Positions 1 to 8,235 of a stretch of 64,000 bases of DNA are shown here, piece by piece. Source of the DNA: an uncultured Tateyamaria sp. GTDB lineage: Bacteria > Pseudomonadota > Alphaproteobacteria > Rhodobacterales > Rhodobacteraceae. A program made the translations under genes and the position numbers. A model generated the notes under the pieces. It was not told where the DNA came from. It worked only from the letters and a program-made list of their open reading frames with translations, and did no database searches. Every line of letters starts with the position of its first letter. The stretch's first letter is position 1. The stretch lies in NCBI RefSeq assembly GCF_947497045.1, contig NZ_CANMEU010000004.1, forward strand, positions 372,001-436,000, in the 5' to 3' direction.

Positions 1-42
1 TGTTCGCGTCTCCCCCAAGGTATTTCTGGCGAAAGGAAGAGG
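1..42. other. Left-edge intergenic stretch with interspersed-motif copy
   Basis: Bases 8-35 read GTCTCCCCCAAGGTATTTCT followed by GGCGAAAG, close to the motif seen at 41908-41940 and, inverted, at 37932-37963. No gene. Confidence 0.35.
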
Positions 43-2424
43 CTAGGGGGTGCCCACTCTGCGCAGTCTGAGTGCATTCGTGACGACAAAGACGGACGAG
101 AGTGCCATGGCCAGCGCCGCCAGTGCGGGGGAGAGTTGTGGCCCCCCGAAGGGCACAAGCACCCCTGCCGCCACCGGGATCAGCAGCATATTGTAGCCAA
201 AGGCCCAGGCGAGGTTTTGTTTGATGTTGCGCAATGTTGCCGTGCTGATGCGCACCGCACGCAGGACGGCTCCTGGTTCGGGCGACATCAGCACCACATC
301 CGCTGCTTCAATCGCCACGTCGCTTGCCCCATTTACCGCAAGCCCGACCTCGGCGGCGGCCAGTGCAGGCGCGTCGTTGATCCCATCGCCGACAAAGGCA
401 ACCGCCCCGTGCGCCGCGCGCAGCTCGGCGATGGCTGCGACTTTCCCATCCGGTCGCACGCCCGCCACGATATGCCGGATCCCCAAGGCCGCGCCCACAT
501 GCTGCGCGGTCGCCTCATTGTCGCCCGAGATCATCGCGACGGTCCGTCCCGTGGCATGCAGGTCCGCCACCACCTCGGCGCTGCCATCGCGTATTTGATC
601 GCTGATGGCGATCACTCCGAGATGTGCCCCATTGATGGCGACGTGCACCGACGTCATCCCCTGGCGTGCCCATGCAGTTGCTTGGGCAACCCAAGCGGCT
701 TCGGGGGTGATCTGATGGGCGCTCAGCATATCCCGATTGCCCACGATCACGTGTTCACCACCCGCCTGCGCGCTTGCGCCCTGCCCCGGCGCGGCGTTGA
801 AATCGCTGACCTCCTGCGCCACCTCGGGTGCTGCTGCCACGATGGCGCGGCCAAGCGGGTGTTCGGAGTGGCTTTCGACCGCGGCGGCGCGTACCAGCAG
901 GATGTCCCGATCAACGCTGCCTGCCACATCTGTCACCACGGGCGCCCCAACCGTCAGCGTCCCGGTCTTGTCGAAGGCAATCACACGCGCGTCCTGCAAA
1001 TGTTGAAGCGCAGCCCCTTTGTGGAACAAAACGCCCTGTTCGGCCGCGCGGCCTGTGCCAACCATGATCGACATGGGCGTGGCCAGCCCCATGGCGCAGG
1101 GACAGGCGATGATCAGCACCGACACCCCGGCCACGACAGCAGGGCCAAGGCCCACCACCCCCCACCAGATCGCAAAAGTGACCGCCGCGATCAGCAGCAC
1201 AACCGGCACGAACCACGCGGTGATCCGATTGACCAGCGCCTCGACCGGCAGCCGCGCGGCCTGGGCCGCTTGCGTAAGCGCAGTGATCCGCGCGAGCACC
1301 GTATCGCGCCCCACGCGGGTTGCGCGATATGTGAGGGTGCCGGTTGTCGTCAGTGTTCCGGCACTCAGCTCGTCGCCTTCGCGCTTCAGAACGGGGATCG
1401 GCTCGCCCGTCAGCATCGCCTCGTCCACATAGGTGGTTCCGGACACCACCACGCCGTCCACTGCGATCCGCCCCCCCGGGCGCACCCGCACCACCTCCCC
1501 AACCTGCACATCATCAAACGGAACATGGGCAAAGCTGCCATGGCGTTCGACTTCGGCTGTGTCGGGGCGCAACTCCAGCAACCGCCGCACCGCATCGCCC
1601 GTGCGCCCCTTGGCCCGCGCCTCAAGCCAGCGGCCCAGCAGGATCAGAGTGACAATGACCGCCGCCGCCTCGAAATAGACACCCGAGGGGGGCAACAGCA
1701 CGGGCAGCAACACCGCAAGTGCCGAAAACCCAAAGGCCGCCCCCGCCCCCAAGGCCACAAGCGCGTCCATATCGGGCCGTGCGCGCAGCAAGCCGGGGAT
1801 GCCACGCCGAAAGAACCCGGCCCCCGGCCCCATCAGCACAAGGGTGGTCAAAGACAGTTGGATCAGATGGCTGGTGTCGAGACCGATGGTGCGCATGATC
1901 CAGTGATGCATGGCCGGGATGGCATGACTACCCATCTCGAGCACAAACACCGGAAGAGTCAGCACAGCCGCCACGACAAAGCGTTGCAAGAGCGGTCGGG
2001 TCGTATCGGATGGTGTGTCCATCTGAGGCGCGGATGCGGGATATCCTGCTGCGGCCAGGGCATTCTTTACGGGCTCAAGATCGCCCAACACCTCGACCAA
2101 AAGGCTTTGGGTCGGCAGTTGTGCGCTGACCGTCAGCACCCCCGGCACCGCCTTAGCCGCCGCCTCGACCCGGGCCACGCAAGACGCACACGACATGGCC
2201 GGAATGGCGAGCTGTGTGGTGATCACCCGCCCCTCATACCCCGCGCCGGACAATGCACTGAGCACTGCATGCGGATCGCCGCCGGTGACGCGCGCGCTGT
2301 GATCAGCCAGATTGACCTGCACATCACGCGCACCGGGCACTGCGGCCAGCGCCCCCTCTGCGCGGCCCACGCAAGATGCGCAGTGCAAACCTGTGATATC
2401 GAAACGGAGTGTGCTGTTGCCCAT
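43..2424 (-). CDS. copA: Cu(I)-exporting P1B-type ATPase
   Basis: Pumps Cu(I) out of the cytoplasm across the inner membrane at the cost of ATP. The 793-residue product has two N-terminal HMA metal-binding domains (CASC at residues 15-18 and 79-82), the actuator TGEP (339-342), the membrane CPC site (441-443), the phosphorylation motif DKTGT (485-489), the HP dipeptide (522-523) and GDGIND (679-684). Tyr744-Asn745 and Met773-x-x-x-Ser-Ser (to 777) in the last helices are the Cu(I) signature of subgroup 1B-1. It is full length with a TAG stop. It diverges from the TPP-enzyme gene, and a candidate MerR-type promoter lies just upstream. No copper chaperone or regulator is visible in the window. 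Confidence 0.95.
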   Translation of the reverse strand: MGNSTLRFDITGLHCASCVGRAEGALAAVPGARDVQVNLADHSARVTGGDPHAVLSALSGAGYEGRVITTQLAIPAMSCASCVARVEAAAKAVPGVLTVSAQLPTQSLLVEVLGDLEPVKNALAAAGYPASAPQMDTPSDTTRPLLQRFVVAAVLTLPVFVLEMGSHAIPAMHHWIMRTIGLDTSHLIQLSLTTLVLMGPGAGFFRRGIPGLLRARPDMDALVALGAGAAFGFSALAVLLPVLLPPSGVYFEAAAVIVTLILLGRWLEARAKGRTGDAVRRLLELRPDTAEVERHGSFAHVPFDDVQVGEVVRVRPGGRIAVDGVVVSGTTYVDEAMLTGEPIPVLKREGDELSAGTLTTTGTLTYRATRVGRDTVLARITALTQAAQAARLPVEALVNRITAWFVPVVLLIAAVTFAIWWGVVGLGPAVVAGVSVLIIACPCAMGLATPMSIMVGTGRAAEQGVLFHKGAALQHLQDARVIAFDKTGTLTVGAPVVTDVAGSVDRDILLVRAAAVESHSEHPLGRAIVAAAPEVAQEVSDFNAAPGQGASAQAGGEHVIVGNRDMLSAHQITPEAAWVAQATAWARQGMTSVHVAINGAHLGVIAISDQIRDGSAEVVADLHATGRTVAMISGDNEATAQHVGAALGIRHIVAGVRPDGKVAAIAELRAAHGAVAFVGDGINDAPALAAAEVGLAVNGASDVAIEAADVVLMSPEPGAVLRAVRISTATLRNIKQNLAWAFGYNMLLIPVAAGVLVPFGGPQLSPALAALAMALSSVFVVTNALRLRRVGTP

Positions 2425-2431
2425 GATCCTT

Positions 2432-2462
2432 CACATAAGGCGGCGCAGGCCGCTGAGGTCAA
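2432..2462 (-). promoter_or_regulatory. Candidate MerR/CueR-type promoter of copA
   Basis: Read on the minus strand, TTGACC (2462-2457) and TATGTG (2437-2432) are separated by 19 bp, the overlong spacer typical of MerR-family promoters. A GCGGC/GCCGC dyad (2440-2444 and 2449-2453) sits at the centre of the spacer. The position, 8 bp upstream of the copA start codon, implies a very short leader. The spacing and dyad are seen directly; control by a CueR-like protein is inference, and the dyad does not match the usual CueR operator bases well. Confidence 0.35.
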
Positions 2463-2563
2463 GAGGGCGCTGAAACAATGCACAACGCAGGTGTGAGTTG
2501 TACGCGAGGTCGACCCATGACAGGAAGGCGCGACGCGCTGATACTGTTGAGAAAGACCGCCAA

Positions 2564-4213
2564 ATGAGAGACTTGCCCCCTTCCCCGCCGCGCGCTGCCG
2601 ATGTCTTGGCGGCACGTTTGTATGATGCGGGCTGTCGTCTGGCCTTTGGGATGCCGGGGGGCGAGGTGCTGACACTGGTGGACGCACTTGAGCGCGCGGG
2701 CATCCGGTTCATCCTGTGCAAACACGAGAATGCAGCCGCCTTCATGGCCGAAGGCGCATGGCATCGCACTGGCGCGCCCGGTATTCTTGTGGCCACCGTC
2801 GGCCCCGGCGCGCTCAATGGTGTGAACGCTGTAGCCAACGCCCATCAGGACCGAGTGCCGCTGATCGTCCTGTCTGGCTGCGTTGATGCGGACGAGGCCC
2901 AGACCTATACCCATCAGGTGCTGGATCAGACCCAGGTGTTTCGTCCGATCACCAAGGCCACATTCACCCTCAATACGGGGGCGGCCCATGTGATTGCGGA
3001 CAAGGCCGTCGGCATCGCGCTTGAGGGGCGCCCCGGACCGGTGCACATTGACGTTCCCATCACGGTGGCTGTCACGCCCGTGACCCCCGAAATCCCGTCA
3101 CGGCGGGCCCTTGCTGCGCCTTTGACCCCAGATCCGACCACGCTTGAAGCCATGCGCGCGAGCCTTGCGCGCGCGGAACGGCCCATCCTGATTGTGGGCG
3201 TTGATGCGCTGAACCAGGGATTTGATACGCGCCGTACAGATATGGCCGACACGTTGCGCGACTTTGTCGAGACGTTCAACGTACCGGTCATCACCACCTA
3301 CAAAGCCAAGGGGTTGCTGCCCGAGGATCACCCGCTTGCCCTTGGTGGTGCGGGCCTCTCGCCCAAGGCGGATCAGGTGTTGCTGCCGATGGTGCAACGG
3401 GCCGATTTGATCATCGGCCTTGGCTATGATCCGATCGAGATGCGCACGGGCTGGCGTGATTTCTACTTCCCCGGCATTCAGGAGATGATCGACATCACTG
3501 CCGAGCCGAACCACCACTACATGCATCAGGCCACAACCAACATCGTGGGCGACTGCGCGGCCACGCTGATCGCCATGTCCGACGGGGTCGCACCGCGCGA
3601 CACGTGGACCAGCGGCGAGATTGCGGCCGCCAAAGGCAACCTTGCCGACACCTTCCCACGTGACGATACGTGGGGGCCAGCCGCCGTTATCGACACTTGC
3701 CGCACTGTCCTGCCACGCAACACATTGGCCACCGCCGACAGTGGCGCGCACCGCATTCTGCTGAGCCACATGTGGGAATGCTATGAGCCGCGCGGCCTCA
3801 TGCAGTCCTCGGCCCTGTGTACGATGGGCTGCGCCATCCCGCTTGCCATGGGCGCGCAAGTGGTTGAACCCGACCGCCCCGTCGTCAGCTTTTCAGGCGA
3901 TGCCGGGTTCCTGATGGTGGCGGGCGAGTTGTCGACGGCTGCCGAATTGGGCCTGCGCACGATCTTTGTCGTCTTTGTCGATGCCTCCCTGTCGCTGATC
4001 GAGTTGAAACAACGCCAGCGGCAACTGACCAATGCGGGCGTGGACTTTGCCAAGCACGACTTTGCGGCGATGGGCAAAGCCTTTGGCGGGGCGGGCCATA
4101 CGGTCACCTCGCGCACCGCGTTGAAAGCCGCACTGGATGCCGCCCAAAACGGCGATACCTTTACGGTTATCGCAGCCGTGATCGAACGAGGGGCCTATGA
4201 CGGACGTATCTGA
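2564..4213 (+). CDS. Thiamine-pyrophosphate-dependent enzyme, acetolactate synthase-like
   Basis: A 549-residue three-domain TPP enzyme (PYR domain, central domain, PP domain) of the acetolactate synthase/2-hydroxyacyl-CoA lyase superfamily. The catalytic Glu that activates TPP is Glu55 in the KHEN motif; the Mg-TPP loop begins GDAG near residue 445. ATG 2564 was chosen because homology starts there; the frame is open further upstream but that part looks non-coding. The last 17 bases overlap the CaiB-type CoA transferase gene, so the two are probably co-translated. That partner suggests an acyl-CoA substrate, as in oxalyl-CoA decarboxylase or 2-hydroxyacyl-CoA lyase, but the sequence resembles acetolactate synthase more than oxalyl-CoA decarboxylase. 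The reaction is unassigned. Confidence 0.85.
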   Translation: MRDLPPSPPRAADVLAARLYDAGCRLAFGMPGGEVLTLVDALERAGIRFILCKHENAAAFMAEGAWHRTGAPGILVATVGPGALNGVNAVANAHQDRVPLIVLSGCVDADEAQTYTHQVLDQTQVFRPITKATFTLNTGAAHVIADKAVGIALEGRPGPVHIDVPITVAVTPVTPEIPSRRALAAPLTPDPTTLEAMRASLARAERPILIVGVDALNQGFDTRRTDMADTLRDFVETFNVPVITTYKAKGLLPEDHPLALGGAGLSPKADQVLLPMVQRADLIIGLGYDPIEMRTGWRDFYFPGIQEMIDITAEPNHHYMHQATTNIVGDCAATLIAMSDGVAPRDTWTSGEIAAAKGNLADTFPRDDTWGPAAVIDTCRTVLPRNTLATADSGAHRILLSHMWECYEPRGLMQSSALCTMGCAIPLAMGAQVVEPDRPVVSFSGDAGFLMVAGELSTAAELGLRTIFVVFVDASLSLIELKQRQRQLTNAGVDFAKHDFAAMGKAFGGAGHTVTSRTALKAALDAAQNGDTFTVIAAVIERGAYDGRI

Positions 4214-5402
4214 GACGCCGGGCGCACTGGACGGGCTTTATGTCCTTGATCTGAGCCGTATTCTGGCCGGACCGACCGCCACGCAAATGCTGGGCGATCT
4301 GGGCGCGACCGTGATCAAGGTCGAAAACCCCAAGACGGGCGGGGATGACACGCGCGGATGGGGGCCGAACTATGCCCGTGATGCCGAGGGTAACGCCACC
4401 GACCTGTCGGCCTATTTCATGTCGGCCAATCGCAACAAGCAATCCATCGCGGTCGATATCTCAACCCCCGAAGGCCAGGACATTGTGCGCCAGCTGGCTG
4501 CCCGTGCGGATGTGGTGATCGAGAACTACAAACCCGACGGTCTGGTCAAATACGGGCTGGATCACGAAACGCTGCTCAAGGCGCATCCAGGGCTTGTCTA
4601 TTGCTCGATCTCGGGCTTTGGCCAGACCGGGCCGAACCGCGCGCAGCCCGGTTATGATCTGATGGCCCAAGGCTATGGCGGGATCATGTCCCTGACCGGA
4701 GAACCGGACGGCGCGCCCATGAAGGTGGGTGTGGGCATCGCGGACGTGATGTGCGGGATGTATGCGACCATCGGCATTCTGGCGGCCCTGCGTCACCGCG
4801 ATGCGACCGGGCAAGGCCAGCATATCGACCTGTCGCTGGTGGATGCGCAAATGGCGTGGCTGATCAATGAAGGGGGCAATTTCCTGACCAGCGGGCAGGT
4901 GCCGGAACGACGCGGCAATGCGCACCCCAACATCGTACCCTATGACGCGTTTGCATGCAGCGACGGGCATATCCTGATCGCGGTGGGCAATGATGCGCAA
5001 TTCGTGCGGTTCTGTGACGCCATTGATGCCCCAAAGCTTGGTCAGGATGCGCGATTTACCACAAACCTGCTGCGGATCGAACATCGCGTGGCATTGACCG
5101 ATGCGTTGTCTCAAGTGCTGAAGACGCTAAGCAAGGACGATGTGCTGAACCGCCTGCGCGCGGCCAAAGTGCCCGGCGGTCCGATCCATGACGTTGCAGA
5201 GGCGCTTGGGTCAGATCAGGCGCAGGCCCGCGGTACGGTGGTGAATGTGGCCCGCGGCGATGTCGCAGACGGGCACGTTCGGCTGCTGGCGAATCCGCTC
5301 AAATTTTCAGCAACCCCTGTGCAGTATCGTCGGCCCCCACCTCGGTTCGGGCAGGATACAGATGCGATTCTTGCAACATTGAAGATTGCGAAAAAGCAAT
5401 AA
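4197..5402 (+). CDS. CaiB/BaiF family (class III) CoA transferase
   Basis: Moves CoA between carboxylic acids through a mixed anhydride on a conserved Asp. The 401-residue protein opens with the family's typical L-D-L-S-R-x-x-A-G-P sequence (about residues 17-26) and has a GYD motif around 152-154 whose Asp is the probable nucleophile (family knowledge, not shown here). It covers the whole family length. The start codon lies inside the 3' end of the TPP-enzyme gene, so a joint pathway is likely: CoA activation of an acid followed by TPP-dependent C-C cleavage, or the reverse. The acid is unknown. No hairpin with a T-run follows the stop codon. Confidence 0.9.
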   Translation: MTDVSETPGALDGLYVLDLSRILAGPTATQMLGDLGATVIKVENPKTGGDDTRGWGPNYARDAEGNATDLSAYFMSANRNKQSIAVDISTPEGQDIVRQLAARADVVIENYKPDGLVKYGLDHETLLKAHPGLVYCSISGFGQTGPNRAQPGYDLMAQGYGGIMSLTGEPDGAPMKVGVGIADVMCGMYATIGILAALRHRDATGQGQHIDLSLVDAQMAWLINEGGNFLTSGQVPERRGNAHPNIVPYDAFACSDGHILIAVGNDAQFVRFCDAIDAPKLGQDARFTTNLLRIEHRVALTDALSQVLKTLSKDDVLNRLRAAKVPGGPIHDVAEALGSDQAQARGTVVNVARGDVADGHVRLLANPLKFSATPVQYRRPPPRFGQDTDAILATLKIAKKQ

Positions 5403-5585
5403 AACTCCGTAATCCCAAGCGCTTTGGCCGGATTCCGCCGTAAATCGAGGGCGCTGCTGACATTTTACTCACGGGGCTTCATATACGCTTCACGGTTACG
5501 TGTTTTCCCCCCGCAATCGATGCCATTGGCGCATAAGTTACTTTAAACCCAACACGACACGCATACGGTAAGAGGTACCGCACCC

Positions 5586-6932
5586 ATGATGCATGATATT
5601 TGCCAAGCCCCGGTCAGTCTGGATGACCCCGCCCTCGTGGCCGAGTGGAACGGACTGATCCGTGCGTTTCTGGCGCATGGGACAGCGACTCCAACCCATT
5701 TGGGTGCCGTTTTGTCGGGAGCGCCGCAATTTGCGATGGGACATGCCGCCAAGGGGCTGTTTTCGCTGATGATGGGGCGCAAGGAATTGAATGCCGTCGC
5801 ACATGAGGCCGGACAAGCCGCCGTGGCTGCGCTGGCAGTCGCCGGTGGCACCACACGCGAACGTCTATGGGTCCGCGCCCTCGGGGAATGGCTCGCGGGC
5901 CGTCCATCTGGCGCGATTGCCGCGATGGAGCGTGTTTTGGCCGACCACCCGACCGATACGCTGTCGGCCAAGGTGAGCCATGCGATCCGTTTTATTCTGG
6001 GCGACGGCGTGGGCATGCGCGCCTCGATCGAAAACGTACTGGAGGCCCATAAAGGCCACGAGTTGGAAGGCTACGTACTGGGCTGTCACGCCTTCACACT
6101 GGAAGAGACGGGCGATTATGCCGCCGCCGAGGCGACGGGCCTGCGCGGCCTGCAACTGGCCGGCGATGATGCTTGGGGGCTGCATGCGGTTGCCCACGTC
6201 TATGATATGACCGCGCGCCCCGATCACGGGATCGCATTGATCGAGAACAACGTATCCGCCTGGGATCACTGTAACAATTTCCGCTACCACGTGTGGTGGC
6301 ACAAGGCGCTGCTGCATCTTGACCGGGGCGAGAACGAGATCGTTCTGGCGCTTTATGACCACAAGATCCGGGCCGAAAAGACTGACGACTACCGTGACAT
6401 CGCCAATGCAACCTCGCTGCTGATGCGGCTTGAGCTTGAGGGCACAGATGTGGGCGCGCGCTGGACTGAACTGGCTGATTTCGCGCAACACCGCACCGAT
6501 GACGGATGTGTCGTGTTTGCGGATCTACATTATCAACTGGCGCTTGGCGCGGCGGGTCGCGATGATGCGCAATCCGCGCTGGCCACCCGCTTTGCGCTGG
6601 ATGCCACGCGACAGGGCGAAATGCCGGCCCGTGTTGCCGATCCGGGCAAGGCCGCGCTTGCGGGCCTCAACGCCTTTGCCGAAGGGCGCTATGACGCCGC
6701 CTTCCAGAACCTCGTCGCGGCACGTCCCACGATGCAGACCATCGGCGGCAGCCACGCCCAACGTGACGTGTTTGAGCGTATGACAATTGACGCGGGCCTG
6801 CGTGCAGGCATGGTCGATGCAACCGAAGCCCTGATCGAGGATCGCATCGCACGCCGTGATGGCGCAGTCGACCGCTTTGCCGCAACCCGCCTTGCCACCA
6901 TCAGCGAAGAGCGGCGCATCCCCGCACAATAA
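5586..6932 (+). CDS. Tetratricopeptide repeat protein (TTC38-like)
   Basis: A 448-residue soluble, helix-rich protein without signal peptide or membrane segment. It resembles the tetratricopeptide repeat protein 38 family, an all-helical solenoid of unknown function found in bacteria and animals. Two consecutive ATG codons (5586, 5589) follow GAGG at 5572-5575; the first is used here. It is followed after 49 bases by opgC in the same direction, so it may be the first gene of the glucan operon or simply a neighbour. No catalytic residues could be recognised. The 183-bp gap before it should hold its promoter. Confidence 0.8.
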   Translation: MMHDICQAPVSLDDPALVAEWNGLIRAFLAHGTATPTHLGAVLSGAPQFAMGHAAKGLFSLMMGRKELNAVAHEAGQAAVAALAVAGGTTRERLWVRALGEWLAGRPSGAIAAMERVLADHPTDTLSAKVSHAIRFILGDGVGMRASIENVLEAHKGHELEGYVLGCHAFTLEETGDYAAAEATGLRGLQLAGDDAWGLHAVAHVYDMTARPDHGIALIENNVSAWDHCNNFRYHVWWHKALLHLDRGENEIVLALYDHKIRAEKTDDYRDIANATSLLMRLELEGTDVGARWTELADFAQHRTDDGCVVFADLHYQLALGAAGRDDAQSALATRFALDATRQGEMPARVADPGKAALAGLNAFAEGRYDAAFQNLVAARPTMQTIGGSHAQRDVFERMTIDAGLRAGMVDATEALIEDRIARRDGAVDRFAATRLATISEERRIPAQ

Positions 6933-6981
6933 GCGCAGGCGACCCCTCGACCTATCGGGTAAAGAAGACGAGAGAGCGGCC

Positions 6982-8235
6982 ATGACATTTGCCGACCCCA
7001 TCCAAACGAGCGCGCCCCCCGCGGCTGCGACACCTGCCAATCCGGCGCGGGTGCGTGATATTCGTCTGGATTTCTTCCGCGGGATTGCGATGTTCATCAT
7101 CCTCATCGCACACACCCCCGGCAACTTCCTGACGTCGTGGATTCCGGCGCGGTGGGGTTTTTCCGATGCGACGGAAATCTTTGTGTTCTGTTCGGGCATG
7201 GCCAGCGCCATCGCCTTCGGCACCACCTTTGACCGCGCAGGCTGGCGCATGGGCGCGGCCCGCGTCGGGTTTCGGGTCTGGCAGGTCTATTGGGCGCATG
7301 TGGGGCTGTTCATGGCCACAGTCGCGCTGGTTGTGTTCCTCACCGATTCCGAGCTGGGTACCCGCAACTACTGGGGTCAGTTGAACCTTTGGCCCTTGTT
7401 TGTCGAAAGCGAACGGTGGGCCAATGCGGACATCTGGTTCAGCTTTGTGACCCTGCAATACGTGCCGAACTATTTCGACATTCTGCCGATGTACATGGTG
7501 ATCCTGCTGATGATGCCTATCATCATGGGGTTGTCGCGCATCCACCTCGGGCTTGTGGCGGGCTTTATTGGAATCGTCTGGCTGATGGGTCAGCAGGCGC
7601 TGACGGACATGCTGGGCCTGTCCCATTTCAACTTTATCGCCGAGCCGTGGGTGAAAGACGATGGCAGCCAACGCGAGTGGTTCTTCAACCCCTTTGGGTG
7701 GCAACTGGTCTTTTTTACCGGGTTCGCCTTCATGCGCGGCTGGATTCCCAAGCCACCCGTCACCCCCCTGCTGATCGGGATCGCGCTGGTGATCGTACTG
7801 GCCAATGTGCCGCTCTCCAATATCGGCGTGCGCGAGTTCGGCTTTGACTGGGCGCGCGAATGGCGGATCGAGAACCGCGCATGGATCACCAAATCCGATT
7901 TCGGCATCCTGCGCTTTGTTCAGTTCCTCGCACTTGCCTATCTCATGTGGGTGCTGGCAGGCGACAAGGGAAACCGCATCCGCGCAGGCACCTCCGCGCT
8001 TGGCCGTGCATGGGGTCGGCTATTGCAGATCATCCTCAAGGTTGGCCAGCAATCACTCGCCGTCTTTGTGGTGTCGATGTTCACTGCCCGCCTGATGGGA
8101 TTTGCCATGGACGTGATGGGTCGCGAGACTGGCACAGTCTTGCTGGTGAACCTTGCGGGCGCTTGTGTGTTGATCGCAACAGCCTACCTAGCAGGGTGGT
8201 TCAAAAGCAATCCGTGGAAAAAGGTGCCTGCCTGA
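6982..8235 (+). CDS. opgC: OpgC, glucan succinyltransferase membrane protein
   Basis: Polytopic inner-membrane protein of the OpgC family (417 residues), which adds succinyl groups to osmoregulated periplasmic glucans; the activity was shown for the family in Rhodobacter sphaeroides. After a roughly 25-residue cytoplasmic lead, the conserved block R-D-I-R-L-D-F-F-R-G-I-A begins, with about ten hydrophobic segments following. ATG 6982 is preceded by a GAGAG purine stretch; the open frame extends upstream but overlaps the TPR gene. The stop overlaps the opgG start (TGATG), so opgC, opgG and opgH form one translationally coupled operon. Confidence 0.92.
   Translation: MTFADPIQTSAPPAAATPANPARVRDIRLDFFRGIAMFIILIAHTPGNFLTSWIPARWGFSDATEIFVFCSGMASAIAFGTTFDRAGWRMGAARVGFRVWQVYWAHVGLFMATVALVVFLTDSELGTRNYWGQLNLWPLFVESERWANADIWFSFVTLQYVPNYFDILPMYMVILLMMPIIMGLSRIHLGLVAGFIGIVWLMGQQALTDMLGLSHFNFIAEPWVKDDGSQREWFFNPFGWQLVFFTGFAFMRGWIPKPPVTPLLIGIALVIVLANVPLSNIGVREFGFDWAREWRIENRAWITKSDFGILRFVQFLALAYLMWVLAGDKGNRIRAGTSALGRAWGRLLQIILKVGQQSLAVFVVSMFTARLMGFAMDVMGRETGTVLLVNLAGACVLIATAYLAGWFKSNPWKKVPA

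Noticed and set aside
136-2496. 786-codon open frame on the plus strand
   Set aside because: It is the antisense shadow of copA: composition rich in Arg, His, Cys and Pro with no domain, while the minus strand encodes a complete P-type ATPase.
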